Below, in pieces: positions 1 through 10,600 of a DNA stretch of 26,925 nt. Within the stretch, counting starts at the first letter, position 1. Each line of letters starts with the position of its first letter. The notes under the pieces are model-generated. The model was given only the letters and a program-made list of their open reading frames with translations, was not told the DNA's origin and made no database searches. The DNA comes from CAZHRJ01 sp964534765 (GTDB lineage Bacteria > Lindowbacteria > 2-12-FULL-62-27), in NCBI GenBank assembly GCA_964534765.1, contig CAZHRJ010000025.1, forward strand, positions 1 to 26,925. The letters are read 5' to 3'. The position numbers were made by a program, and so were the translations under genes.

Positions 1-219
1 GCGGAACCGGATGCCGTGGTCTTCATAGAGATACATCAGTTCCTGCCAGGAATCGGTCATGCCTCGGTACCCCTTGGCCCGCGCGACGGCGTGGATGGCG
101 TCTTCGATCGTCGCCTCGGGCTTGCGCGCCAGGTCCCGGTAAAATTCCATCGAGGACTCCGACCGGGCAACCGACGGAAGGGTCAAACAAAACAGCAAAA
201 TCATCATCAGGTTTTTCAT
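1..219 (-). CDS. Secreted protein of unknown function, N-terminal part (cut by window edge)
   Basis: I do not recognise this protein; 73 codons are visible before the window ends. It begins MKNLMMILLFCLTLPSVARS, a typical Sec signal peptide (basic n-region, hydrophobic core, small residues near a probable cleavage site around residue 19-21). The mature start contains a short helical-looking stretch (KPEATIEDAIHAVARAKGYR) and then aromatic and acidic residues. The ATG lies only 10 bases after the stop of the upstream barrel gene, and a GAGGGA Shine-Dalgarno sequence sits in that gap, so it is very likely the third gene of the giant-protein operon. The reading frame stays open to base 1. Its role is unknown; the context suggests an exported or envelope-associated partner of the barrel or the giant protein. 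Confidence 0.75.
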   Translation of the reverse strand, partial: MKNLMMILLFCLTLPSVARSESSMEFYRDLARKPEATIEDAIHAVARAKGYRGMTDSWQELMYLYEDHGIRFR

Positions 220-229
220 GAGTCCCTCA

Positions 230-1681
230 TCAGAGATCCAGCGAGAGTTTGAGTCTGAGATAACTCTCGCTTGATTTGGAGGTCGACGGATAGGCCGCGC
301 CCGGGCTGAATTTGCCCCACTTGAACTGATATTTCAAATCCCCCGCAAGCCGCCATGCAATCGTGATGTCGATTTCCGATCCCAAGTCGCTTGCGGGCAG
401 AGTCGCCACCGGGTCCGATACCGCGCCGCCGGATTTGTCCAGGGAATAATCGTAAAACGTCGGCTGAAACACCAGTTCATTCAGCAGCCGGCTTGACGTC
501 CACCCAAACGGTTTGATGCTTCCGCCGAATTTCAGGACTTTGAGATTGATCAGCTGTGGCGCCAGCGCGTAGCCGAGCGACATCCCGCCAAAGGAAATGA
601 ACCGCTGGTCCTTGCCGGCGGTGCTTCCGCCGGTTGCGCTGGTGACGCTGGAGTCGGCGTCGGCGTCGCCGCTGCCCTGGGCGTATTCCAGATAAATCGA
701 GGGCGCGACGGACGTTGGGAAAAAATACCGCATGCCAATATCCAGCGCATCGGCGTCCAGGTCAATCTTGGCGGTCGATCCGGTCACCGCGGTGTTGGAG
801 TAGGTCTTTCCGGATTCGGTGATGTATTGCGTCCAGTAGCTCAGGCGGCTGGTGAGATTGCCGCTGAATCCCAGTCCCCAGAACATCGAGTCGAGCTGGT
901 GCTTCTGGCCCGATCCGTCGGTCCGGTCGAAGTTCCGGTCGATGTTGCCGAGGAAGGATAGATCCAGCGTGACCATTCTGGGATGCAGTTTCCATTTCCA
1001 TTCGGCGGCGTAAAACCAGCGTTTGGTCCGGCCGGGATTCCAGCCGGTGGCGGACCCGTCGACGTTGTCGTCGCCGGGCTGTTGGCGAAGGAAAAAGAAT
1101 TGCACCTCGTTTCGCCGGGACGCCATCTCGTACCGGATGCCGTCCGCCGTCAGGCCGAATCCGATTCCGCGTTCGACCTGCGCGTACTGCCGGCCGAATG
1201 TCCAGGTGTGCTTGAAGGTCCGGCCGGCCCGGGCGAGTTCCAGATAGAACATGTCGAACGAGAGTTGCTGGTAGTCGCTGCGGTCGACGGCGTTGGATCC
1301 GTTGCTGTTTTTGGTGTGGGTGGTTTTGAGCCGGGAGTAGAACTTGGTTTTTCCGGTTCCGCTGTTCATCCGGATGAACATCCGCAGATCATGTTCCCAG
1401 GTGTGGTCGATGAGGTCCTGGGCGGAGCTGTTGCGGTCCGTGCCGTTGTCGCCGGACGTGAACTGCGGCGCGTACCAGCCGCCATAATCGATCTCCCAGC
1501 CGGTCGCGTTGGACAGGCCCCGCCAGAGGAAATTCGAGCCGCCCGAGACGTCCTGGGTCCGGCGAAGCTCCTCTCGCGTCTCTTCCCGGTCCCGCCGCTG
1601 GTCCTCCGATGACGGTTGGGCGGACGCGGGTAACAGCAAACATAAACCGATGAGAACAGACCAAACAGGAACCATTTTCAT
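230..1681 (-). CDS. Outer-membrane beta-barrel protein, alginate-export-like porin
   Basis: This is a 483-residue protein with a clear signal peptide (hydrophobic core at about residues 4-18, probable cleavage after ASA at 19-21). A short highly charged segment rich in Glu and Arg follows (about 23-43). The remainder alternates polar and hydrophobic residues with many Tyr, Trp, Phe and Gly, as expected for transmembrane beta strands. Segments such as FLWRGLSNATGWEIDYGG and the overall length resemble the alginate-export/porin-like barrels, but the family assignment is from pattern memory. The protein ends in alternating hydrophobics (LRLKLSLDL), with Leu rather than the usual terminal Phe. 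The ATG overlaps the stop of the giant upstream gene as ATGA, so translation is probably coupled. A longer open frame extends upstream into the giant gene, but it carries no protein-like sequence there; the signal peptide fixes the start. The substrate is unknown. It could be a porin or an outer-membrane anchor or exit for the giant protein. Confidence 0.8.
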   Translation of the reverse strand: MKMVPVWSVLIGLCLLLPASAQPSSEDQRRDREETREELRRTQDVSGGSNFLWRGLSNATGWEIDYGGWYAPQFTSGDNGTDRNSSAQDLIDHTWEHDLRMFIRMNSGTGKTKFYSRLKTTHTKNSNGSNAVDRSDYQQLSFDMFYLELARAGRTFKHTWTFGRQYAQVERGIGFGLTADGIRYEMASRRNEVQFFFLRQQPGDDNVDGSATGWNPGRTKRWFYAAEWKWKLHPRMVTLDLSFLGNIDRNFDRTDGSGQKHQLDSMFWGLGFSGNLTSRLSYWTQYITESGKTYSNTAVTGSTAKIDLDADALDIGMRYFFPTSVAPSIYLEYAQGSGDADADSSVTSATGGSTAGKDQRFISFGGMSLGYALAPQLINLKVLKFGGSIKPFGWTSSRLLNELVFQPTFYDYSLDKSGGAVSDPVATLPASDLGSEIDITIAWRLAGDLKYQFKWGKFSPGAAYPSTSKSSESYLRLKLSLDL

Positions 1682-4600
1682 CGCACGACCCCCAGCTTGT
1701 CCACGAGTTTGCTTGATCCGCTCTGCAGAATATAGATGTAAACTCCCGACCCAATTCTCTGTCCCTGTTTGTTGGTTGTATCCCACGTCAGAGTATTGGA
1801 TCCCGGATTGCCGGTCTGCCTGAACTCCCGCACCAGCCGCCCGCCGACATCGAATATCCGCAGCGTGACGTCCGCGGCGGATTGCAGGTTGTATTTGAAC
1901 GTCATCGACCCCGTGGCGCCGTCCGGGCCGGGATTGGGATAGACGAATGTCTGTGTCTTGTCCAGCGCCGGCGCCAGAAACGCCGCCAGATACTCCGGCA
2001 GACCCACCGCCATCGTCAGCGTGCCCGTGGTGTACCCGCCGGGCGAGACGATCATCGACGACTGCCTCCGAAGATCCACCGGCCCCGCGGGACCGCCGAT
2101 GAGGTAGGCGGCATATTTTGTCGGAACACTGGCGACGTTTTCCCAGGAGAGAAAAAGAGCGGTATCGAGGTTCGTGGCCAGAGTCAGCGTCCATGTCTTG
2201 ACCGTGGAAATCGGCGCGACATAGCTTGCCGCTCGACGGCTCCCGTCCGCGTCGATTATCCCCAGAGAAACATATCGCCCTGCCGCCGCCGGCGGATCGT
2301 ACCGGCCGGCCCGGTCGGCCTCCTCCGGATTCGGCTTGGCCCCCACATAATTTTGGAAATCGACCTGGCTGCCGGAAACCGCCGATAGCCGGACAAGCCA
2401 GTCCTGATCGCTTCTCCCGCCGACGTATGTGGCCGCCATCGATTGAATGAGTTCCGAATGAATGTCGTTGTCCGCGTAGGCGGGCGCTTGCGCCAGAATC
2501 AGACTCGATGTGTCGGCCGGACCCACCGGGTTGGGATACACGGTCATCGTGCAGGCGACCTTCGTGAATACCCAGAACCCCACAACGGGTTTCATTTGAA
2601 TCCGCGACAGTTGAGCCGTGCTCGGGTCGGGACCCCAATAATACCCTGATCCGCTGTACCAGTAGACGGCGTTTTTGATGATGCCCTTGGAGTCCGACGC
2701 CGCGGGATTATATTTTGTGCCGTTCGTGTCAAACGCGATCCCCGAGTCCCAGTCGACGTAAAAGTACTGGCCCGATCCGATCATGTGCCACCCCGCCGTG
2801 AGCGCGACCTGGACCGTGTCGAATCCGCTCGTGCCGGATTGCGTGATCGTTCCGGCGGCGGTGCTGTACACCCAGTAGGCCCGGCCCCGCTCGGCACTGC
2901 TGCTGCTCGACAGCGAATTGTACTCCGACAGGCCGGCGCTCACACCGGCATCCTCTTTCCAGGCGTATCCGGTCGGACTCGAAAGCTCGCTCGTCAGGCC
3001 GCTGAAACTCGCCGATGACAGCGCCTTGTTCGGCGTCACCATCTTCCACGTCGTCGCCGAAATGTCGACGCCGTCCGCGTAGGCGAACAGGAGCGCCTGT
3101 TTTGCTGGAGCCGAATCACTCGTCACCGTGACCATGTAGACTCCACGGACGGTCCCCAGCGTGAGCGTCTCCGACGCTATCCCCTCGGTGTCCGCAAATA
3201 CCTTCACCTTCGTCACGGTCGATGCGCTGTCCAGATACGCGCTCGACCCGCTTGACGGATACGAAATCGTGAATGTGCACGGCGCGTAGGCGATGGCGTT
3301 CCCGGTCGAGTCGGACACTTTGACTTTGAGAGGGCTCGACAGTCTCGCCGAGACGCTGCCGAGCTGGTGATTGCCGCTGACGGGAACGATGGTGTCGATG
3401 GAAGCCTTGGCGGCGGTGGCCCTGGTCTGTTTCGTGTCGGTAAAAAACGAATGATTGACGTAGGCCGCGGAATCAAAGGAAATCAGGCGGTAATAATACG
3501 TGACATTCGCCGTCACGGTGGTGTCGGTCCAGGTCGTCTCGGTGGAACTTGAGACTCTGACCCGGTTGGTGTCATTCGCCCAGTTTGTCGTGTCGGCGCT
3601 GGTCAACCGGTAGATCTTCGCGCCGGCGTAACCGACCGTGCCGCCGTTGGTCTCCTCGCTGATCGTCGGAATCGTCCATGTCACTTTGATGGTTCCGGCC
3701 GTGCTGGTGTCCAGACTGACGATTGCCGGCAGGCCCGGCGCGGTCGTGTCGGCCCCGGCGCTCGTGTCGACAAAGTCCAGCCGGTAGGGAATGAAAACAA
3801 TCGAGTCGCCGCCGCCGCTCACGTTCAGCTTCTTCCGGATCGACACTTCGTCCGTCGTCTTCCAGTAGTTGCGCTTGAAGGAAAAGGAATTGGTGGTGAT
3901 CGAGTGGGACGTGGTCACGCCGCTGTCGGCATTGCTGGATGAGGTCGTGAAATTGTTTTTCTCGAATGTGTCTGACGATGACCCGCCGCCGATGTCGACC
4001 TGATACTGGGCGTTTGAGTCAAAGGTGTTCTGTAGGAACCGGCTCTGGGTCGATGAGAGCACGACGAGTCCGGTCTGGCCGTTGCCGCGAATGACGTTCC
4101 GGTTCACCAGAATTTGCGTGCAGGCGATCAGCTCAAGACCGCCGTATGAGTTCGCGCTGATGTCATTATCCGTAATGATGTTGTTTACGCTTGTATCCAT
4201 GTTGATTCCAAATACGGAATTGGATCGGGCGGTGTTGTTGAAAAGGCTGTCGCCGGATCCGGAAAGGTATACGCCGTGCCATGAGTTCCAGTTAAACATG
4301 CAGTGGACGATCGAGTTGGTGTCCGAGCCGTTGATGAGGCTCAACCCATACTGGCCGTTGGAGCTGAAACTGTCGGCGATGATCGAGGACGAATCGACGT
4401 TCACAAACCGCACGCCGTCGTAAGCGCCGGTCACGCCGAAATTTTTGATGACCAGCCCCGTTTGGGTGTCGGCATAAATGCCGTACATGGTTGTGATGGA
4501 ACTTGCCCCGGGAGGATCGATGACGGTGGCGTTCGAGTCTTTTCCGATGATCGTCAGATTGTTCGTGTCGATCTTGAATGCCGCGGTCTCGGTCGCGGTC

Positions 4601-7600
4601 ACATGAACATACGTGTCGGCGTAGAGTCCGGCGTCGACCAGGATCGTGTCGCCGGATTTGACCGACTGCATGGCCTTGGCCACTGACCGGTACGGCGCCG
4701 ATCGCGTGCCGCTGCCGCCGGTGTCGGATCCGCCGGCGGTGGTGAATGAATCGGCGGAGGTGTAGGTGTCGTTGACGTACCATGTCGTTCCCTGAGCGGT
4801 CGCGGTTGCCGATTTTGTGTCGGTGAAAAATGAGTGATTGACATAGGTCGCGGCGTCAAAGGAACTCAGCCGGTAATAATACGTGCTCCCCACCGTTACC
4901 GTCGTGTCGGTCCATGACGTCGCGCTGGACGTCGCGGTGAACGCAAGATTCCCCGTGTTCGCCCAGTTGCTCGAGTCGGCCGTGTTGGTCAGGCGAAAGA
5001 CCCGCAGGCCGGAATAACCGACCGATCCGCCGTTTGTCTCCTCGCTTACGCTTGGGATCGTCCATGAAACCTGGACGTATCCGCTGGAGGAAGTCACGGT
5101 AACGCCCGCCGGCAACCCCGGAGCGGTGGTGTCGGCGCCGGAAGCGGTGTCGACCGTGCTCAGGCGGTAGGGAATGAACGCGATCGAATCCCCGCCTCCC
5201 GGGTGCGCGATCATCTTCCGGATCGTCACTTCGTCTGTCGTGCCCCACCAGTTGCGGGTGAACGCGAAAACGTTAGTCGTGACGCTGGACGCGCTCAAGA
5301 TAGCGCTGTCCGGGTTCGAGGAGGACGTGCGGATGGTGTTTTTGCTGAACGTGTCCGACGAGGACGACTGATCGATGACGATCTGATACTGCGCGCTCGA
5401 GTCAAAGGTATTCTGAACAAAAATGTTTCCGGAACTCGAGGTCAGGTACGCGCCGTAGGCGCCGCTACTGCGCACGACCGTCCGGTGAATCGAGTTGTTG
5501 TGGGCGTCGGAAAGACTGAGCCCGTAGCTTGAGTTTGCGTTGAGAAAGTTGTCCATGATCTTGTTCCCGGTCGCCGATGTCAGATTGAGACCGAGCAGGG
5601 TATTGCCGCTGAATGAACTGTGGCTGACGGTGTTGGTTTCCGAGCCGTACCGGAGGGTGAGACCATAGGCGCAGGAACTCACGCTATCGTGGGAGATTGT
5701 GGAGGAGTCGATGTTCACCAGATAAATGCCTTCCGTCGCGCCGATGACGCCGATTCCCCGGATGGTCAGATTCGTCTGCGTGTCGGCATAGATGCCGTAG
5801 AGTCCCGACCCGGAGTTGGTCCCCGGCGGGTCGATGATGGTGGAGGACGAGTCCTTGCCGACGATCAACAGGTTGTCCGTGTCGATCTTGAACGCCGCCG
5901 TCTCGGAACTGGAGACGATCACGTAGGTGTCGTTGTATATCCCCGCATCCACTAAAATTGTGTCGCCTGACCGGACCTTCTGCATCACCTTCGCGACCGA
6001 CCGGTAGGGTTTGGACGCGGTTCCCTCGCCCCATGAGGTATCGGCGCCCGCGGCGGACGTGAACGAGTCGGTGGACGAGGAATAGGTGTCGTTGACGTAC
6101 CAGGTCTTGGGCGCGGTGTCCGTCTGGACCGTGCCGGAGGCTTTCGTATCGGTGAAAAAGGACTGGTTGACGACGCTCGCGGCGTCAAAAGAGGTCATTC
6201 GATAGTAATAGACCGCGCCGGCCGTCACGGTGGTGTCGGACCAGGTGGTGTCGGTGGACCCGGCGATGCGGACCAGGAGCGACGTGTCGGCCCAGTTCAC
6301 GGTGTCGCGCGCGGTGGTCCGGTAAATCTTCGCGCCGCTGTATCCCAGGCTCCCGCCGTTGGTGTCCTCCTGGATGGTCGGTATCGTCCAGGCCAGCTTC
6401 ACGACCCCGCCCGTGGCGGTGTCCAGCGCAAAGCCGGTGGGCGGCGCCGGGGCCGTGGTATCGGCGCCGATGCCGGTGTCGACCGCGCCCAGCCGGTAAG
6501 GCCGGAAAAGACTGACCGTATCGGAGAATTTGGTGTCGATCGCCAGCTCGTCGGTTGTGCCGAACCAGTTGCGCGTGAGGATCTGGCTGTCGCCGCGAGT
6601 GAGCGCCGACTGGCTGTAGATGTGTTTGACGGCGTTGGAGAGGAAATTATTTTTCGTGATGACGTTGTTCCGCGACGCGCCGGTAAGCCAGATGCCGGTG
6701 TCGCCGCCCGAAATGTCGTTCTGCGTCACGATGCTGGTCTCGGAACTCTGAAACCGGATGCCGGAATACGTGTTCGACCGGATCGCGCATGACCGGATGA
6801 CGAGGAGCGAACTGGTGTCGGCTGAAATGCCGTGGCTGCTGTTCGAACTCCAGGTGTCCTGGGAGATCGACAGGCCGGTGCAGGACTTGAGATAGAGGCC
6901 GATGCCGTTGCCGGTGGCGATGTTGTGCTGGATCGTGTCCTGCGTCGCGGACCAGAACGACAATCCGTTGGATGATCCGCGCGAGACGTTGCCGCTGACG
7001 GTGTTGTACAGCGTCAACTCCATCAGAATTCCGGTGGAGCCGGCGGTGTCGACGATGTTGTTGCTTACGGTGTTCGACGCCCCCGTGACGATCATTCCGT
7101 AGATGGAGTCGGATGCGGCGAGATTGTTGGTGATGGTGTTGTAATCGCAGTTGGTGAAAAGATAAATGCCGATACTGTTGAAGTGGATCTGGTTGTTCGA
7201 AAACGTGTTGGTATCGCTGTGGAGACAGATGATCCCGCCCTGATAGCTTGAGTTGCCGCATCCGGTGATGCTGTCGCCGCTGACGGTCGAGGCGTTCACG
7301 TTGAAGAAATGCACGCCGTCCGCCGCGCCGATGATGCCCAGATTCTTGATGATAAGGCCGGTCTGGGTGTCGGCGAAAATGCCGTAGACTCCCGTGTCCC
7401 ACGGCCGGCCAGGCGGGTCGATCACGACGGATGCGGAATCCTTGCCGATGATGGTCATGTAGTCGGTGTCGATCTTGAAGGCGGCGGTCTCGCTCGGAGA
7501 GACATAAACGTACGTGTCATTATACAGCCCGGCGTCGATGAAAACCGTATCGCCTGATTTGGCGCGCTGCAGGGCCTTCGCGGCCGATCGGAATGGCTTG

Positions 7601-10600
7601 CTGACCGACCCGTCTCCGGAACCGGTATCAGACCCGGCGGCGTAGGTGAATGAGTCGATGGAGGACGAGTAGGTGTCGTTCACGTACCACTTGGGACCCG
7701 CGTAGATCGTTTCGGCCCGGATGCCCTTGGTGTCGGAGAAAAAGGATTGGTTGACGTAGGTCGCGCTGTCAAACGACGTGAGGCGGTAATAATAGGTCTC
7801 CCCGCCGATCACGCCGCTGTCGTTCCAGAATGTGTCGGTGATTCCCGCGATCCAGACCAGGAGCGACGAACTCGCCCAGTGGGTCGTGTCCGGAGAACTT
7901 CGGAGTCGATAGATTCTGGCGCCGGCGTATCCGACGGTCCCGCCGTTGGTTTCCTCGGATACGGTCGGAATCGTCCAGCTCACTTTGATGACGCTTCCGA
8001 CGCTCGTGTCCAGCGTCACATTTCCCGGAACACCCGGGGCGGTGGTATCGGCGCCGATGCCGGTGTCGACTCTGGCGAGGCGGAATGGAGTATAGGGGAG
8101 CGAGTCCGATCCGCCGGCGGAGAAGGTGAGCAATTTGTTGATGGAATAGGCGTCGGTCGTGTCCCACCAGTTGCGGGTGAACGTGAATTTGTAGCTTGGG
8201 TTGACCGACCCGTTGTAGACGCCGCTGTCGGGATTGGTCGATGACGGTTTGACGTTGTTTTTCTGGAACGTGTCCCGCTCGGATGATCCGTCGATGTAGA
8301 TCTGGTACTTGATGTTGTTGTCGATGGTGTTCTGGAAGAACAGGTTTTCAACGGAGGTGGTCAGGTAGATGCCGTATTCGGTATTCGACTGGACGACGTT
8401 GTGGATGACACGGTTGTTGTTGGCGCCGGAATACAGATAGATCCCGTACTGGGTGTTGGAACTCGCGGTGTTGCCCCGCACCACGTTCGTGTCCGCGCCC
8501 GCGGCCAGGTAAATGCCGGCTTGAGAGTTTGAGCCGGTCGTGTTGTTGACGAGCGAATTGAAAATGCTCCCGGAAAGATAGATGCCGGCACCGGCGGTGT
8601 TGCTGTTGGAGAGATTGCTGGTGATGGAGTTGTATCCGCCGCCGATGACGTAAATGCCCTGCCCGGTGTTAACGGTGGCGGTGTTGGAGTCGATGTGGTT
8701 CGAGTCGCAGCCGTTGATGAGATAAATACCGTTGGCGCCATGGCCGCTCACGCTGTCGGACTGGATAAACGAGGTGTCGACGTTGACGAAATGCACGCCG
8801 ATGTAGGCGCCGGTGATGGCGAGATTTTTGATTGTCATGCTCGATTGGGAGTCGGCGTAGATGCCGTATAGACCGCTGACGGAATTCGCGCCCGGCGGAT
8901 CGATGATGGTCGATGCCGAGTCTTTGCCGATGATCCAGAGGTTGTTGGTGTCGATTTTGATCGCCGCGGTCTCGCTGCCGGTGAGGACGATCATGAAGGT
9001 GTCGTTGTAAAGTCCGGCATCGACGAAAATTGTGTCGCCAGATTTCGCGGATTGCAGAGCCTTGGCGACCGAGCGGTACGGCGCGACAGAGGAACCGACG
9101 CCGTCGGTGTCGCTGCCGATGCCGGTGGTGTAAAAGTCGCCGGCGGTCTGCGAGTCATTCACATACCAGGTCGGGCCGGAATAGGACTGGACGGTGGTGT
9201 CGACCAGGAGCGCCGTGTCAAACCCGCTGTCGCTCGTGGCGCCGTGGATGTCCAGATAGACCGCGTGGATCGTATCGCTGGTGGCCCAGGTGAGATAGTT
9301 GTTGTTCGAAAATGCCGTCGCGGTGTCGGCCAGATGGACCACGCCGCTTTGAAAGATTCCGCTGGTCTCGGTGCTTTCGGTCAATACCACATACTCGGTG
9401 TCAGAGATGGAACCGTTGGTGTTCAAGCCGACCTGGATCGTGATCCCGACCGTGTCCTTCCTCTGCGGGTTGCGGTTCTCGTCGGTGTCGAAAACGGCGA
9501 CGAAGAGAACGTCCCGCGTTTTGTACGTGTCGACGTCGTCCGAAAAGGCGGTGTCTTCAAAAAACTGGATGCGGGAGGCCGTCGGTATTTCCAGCGCGAG
9601 GGCGGTGTCCCACGAGGTGTCATTGATGTCATTGGAGTCGATGTAGAGAACGTAGATCGTATCGGACCGGCCCCAGGTGATGATCCCGTCGTTGACCTTG
9701 GGCGACCGGGTATCGGTGAGTTCAACCGCCGAACAGCGAAAGATCGCCGTCGCGATGCCGGACTCGGTCAGAATCAGGGTCTCGGTGTCTATGATCAGCC
9801 CGCCGGTATCGCCGAGTTCCGCCGTGCCGTTGCCGACATAGACGGTGACGGTGACCGTTTCGGCGGCGCTGGAGTTGCGGTTCTCGTCGCTGTCACGGAC
9901 TTCAATGAATACAACGTCCCGCGTCAGATACGTGTCGACTTCATCGGAATACGCGGTGTCGTCATAGAATCTGACCGTGCTCTGGCTGGTGAGTCTGGTG
10001 CCCTTGGTGTCAGTGAAAAATGATTGGTTGACCAATGTCGCCGCGTCAAACGAAGTGAGACGGTAGTAATAGGTGTTCCCAAAAATGACGCCGGTGTCGG
10101 CCCACGTCGTTTCAGTAGACGAGCCGATCCGCACCAGATTGCTGATGTTGGCCCAGTTGGTCGTGTCGGCGCTGGTGAGCCGGTATACCCTCGCGCCCGC
10201 ATATCCGACCGACCCACCATTGGTCTCCTCGTTGATGGTCGGAATAGTCCAGGTAAGTTTGATGACCCCGGCAACGGATGTGTCGAGAGATACATTCGCC
10301 GGAAGACCGGGCGCGGTGGTGTCGGCGCCCGGATGCGTGTCCACAGGACCCAGCCGGTACGGCCGAAAGGCGTTGACGGTGTCGCTGACTTTGGTGTCGA
10401 TCGCGATTTCATCTGCCGTGTCAAACCAATTTCGCGCAATGGTCTTCAGGGTGGAGAGATCCGCGCCGCCGGTCACGGCCGATTGATTGAAGACGTGTTT
10501 GACTGCGTTATTCAGGAAATTGTTTTTCACGATGACGTTCCCGTGAGTGCTCCCAGTGAGATAAATTCCCGTGTCGCTGTTCGTGATGTCGTTCTGAGAC

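Noticed and set aside
1682..2638. Upstream extension of the barrel gene frame by 319 codons
   Set aside because: It overlaps the C-terminal part of the giant gene, is Arg/Gly-rich without protein-like pattern, and would bury the clear signal peptide starting at 1681.
4025..4423. A plus-strand frame with hydrophobic stretches (VMMLFTLVSMLIP) that might look like a membrane protein
   Set aside because: It is the reverse complement of beta-helix coils rich in Asn and Asp codons (which read as Val, Ile and Leu on the other strand) in module 8.
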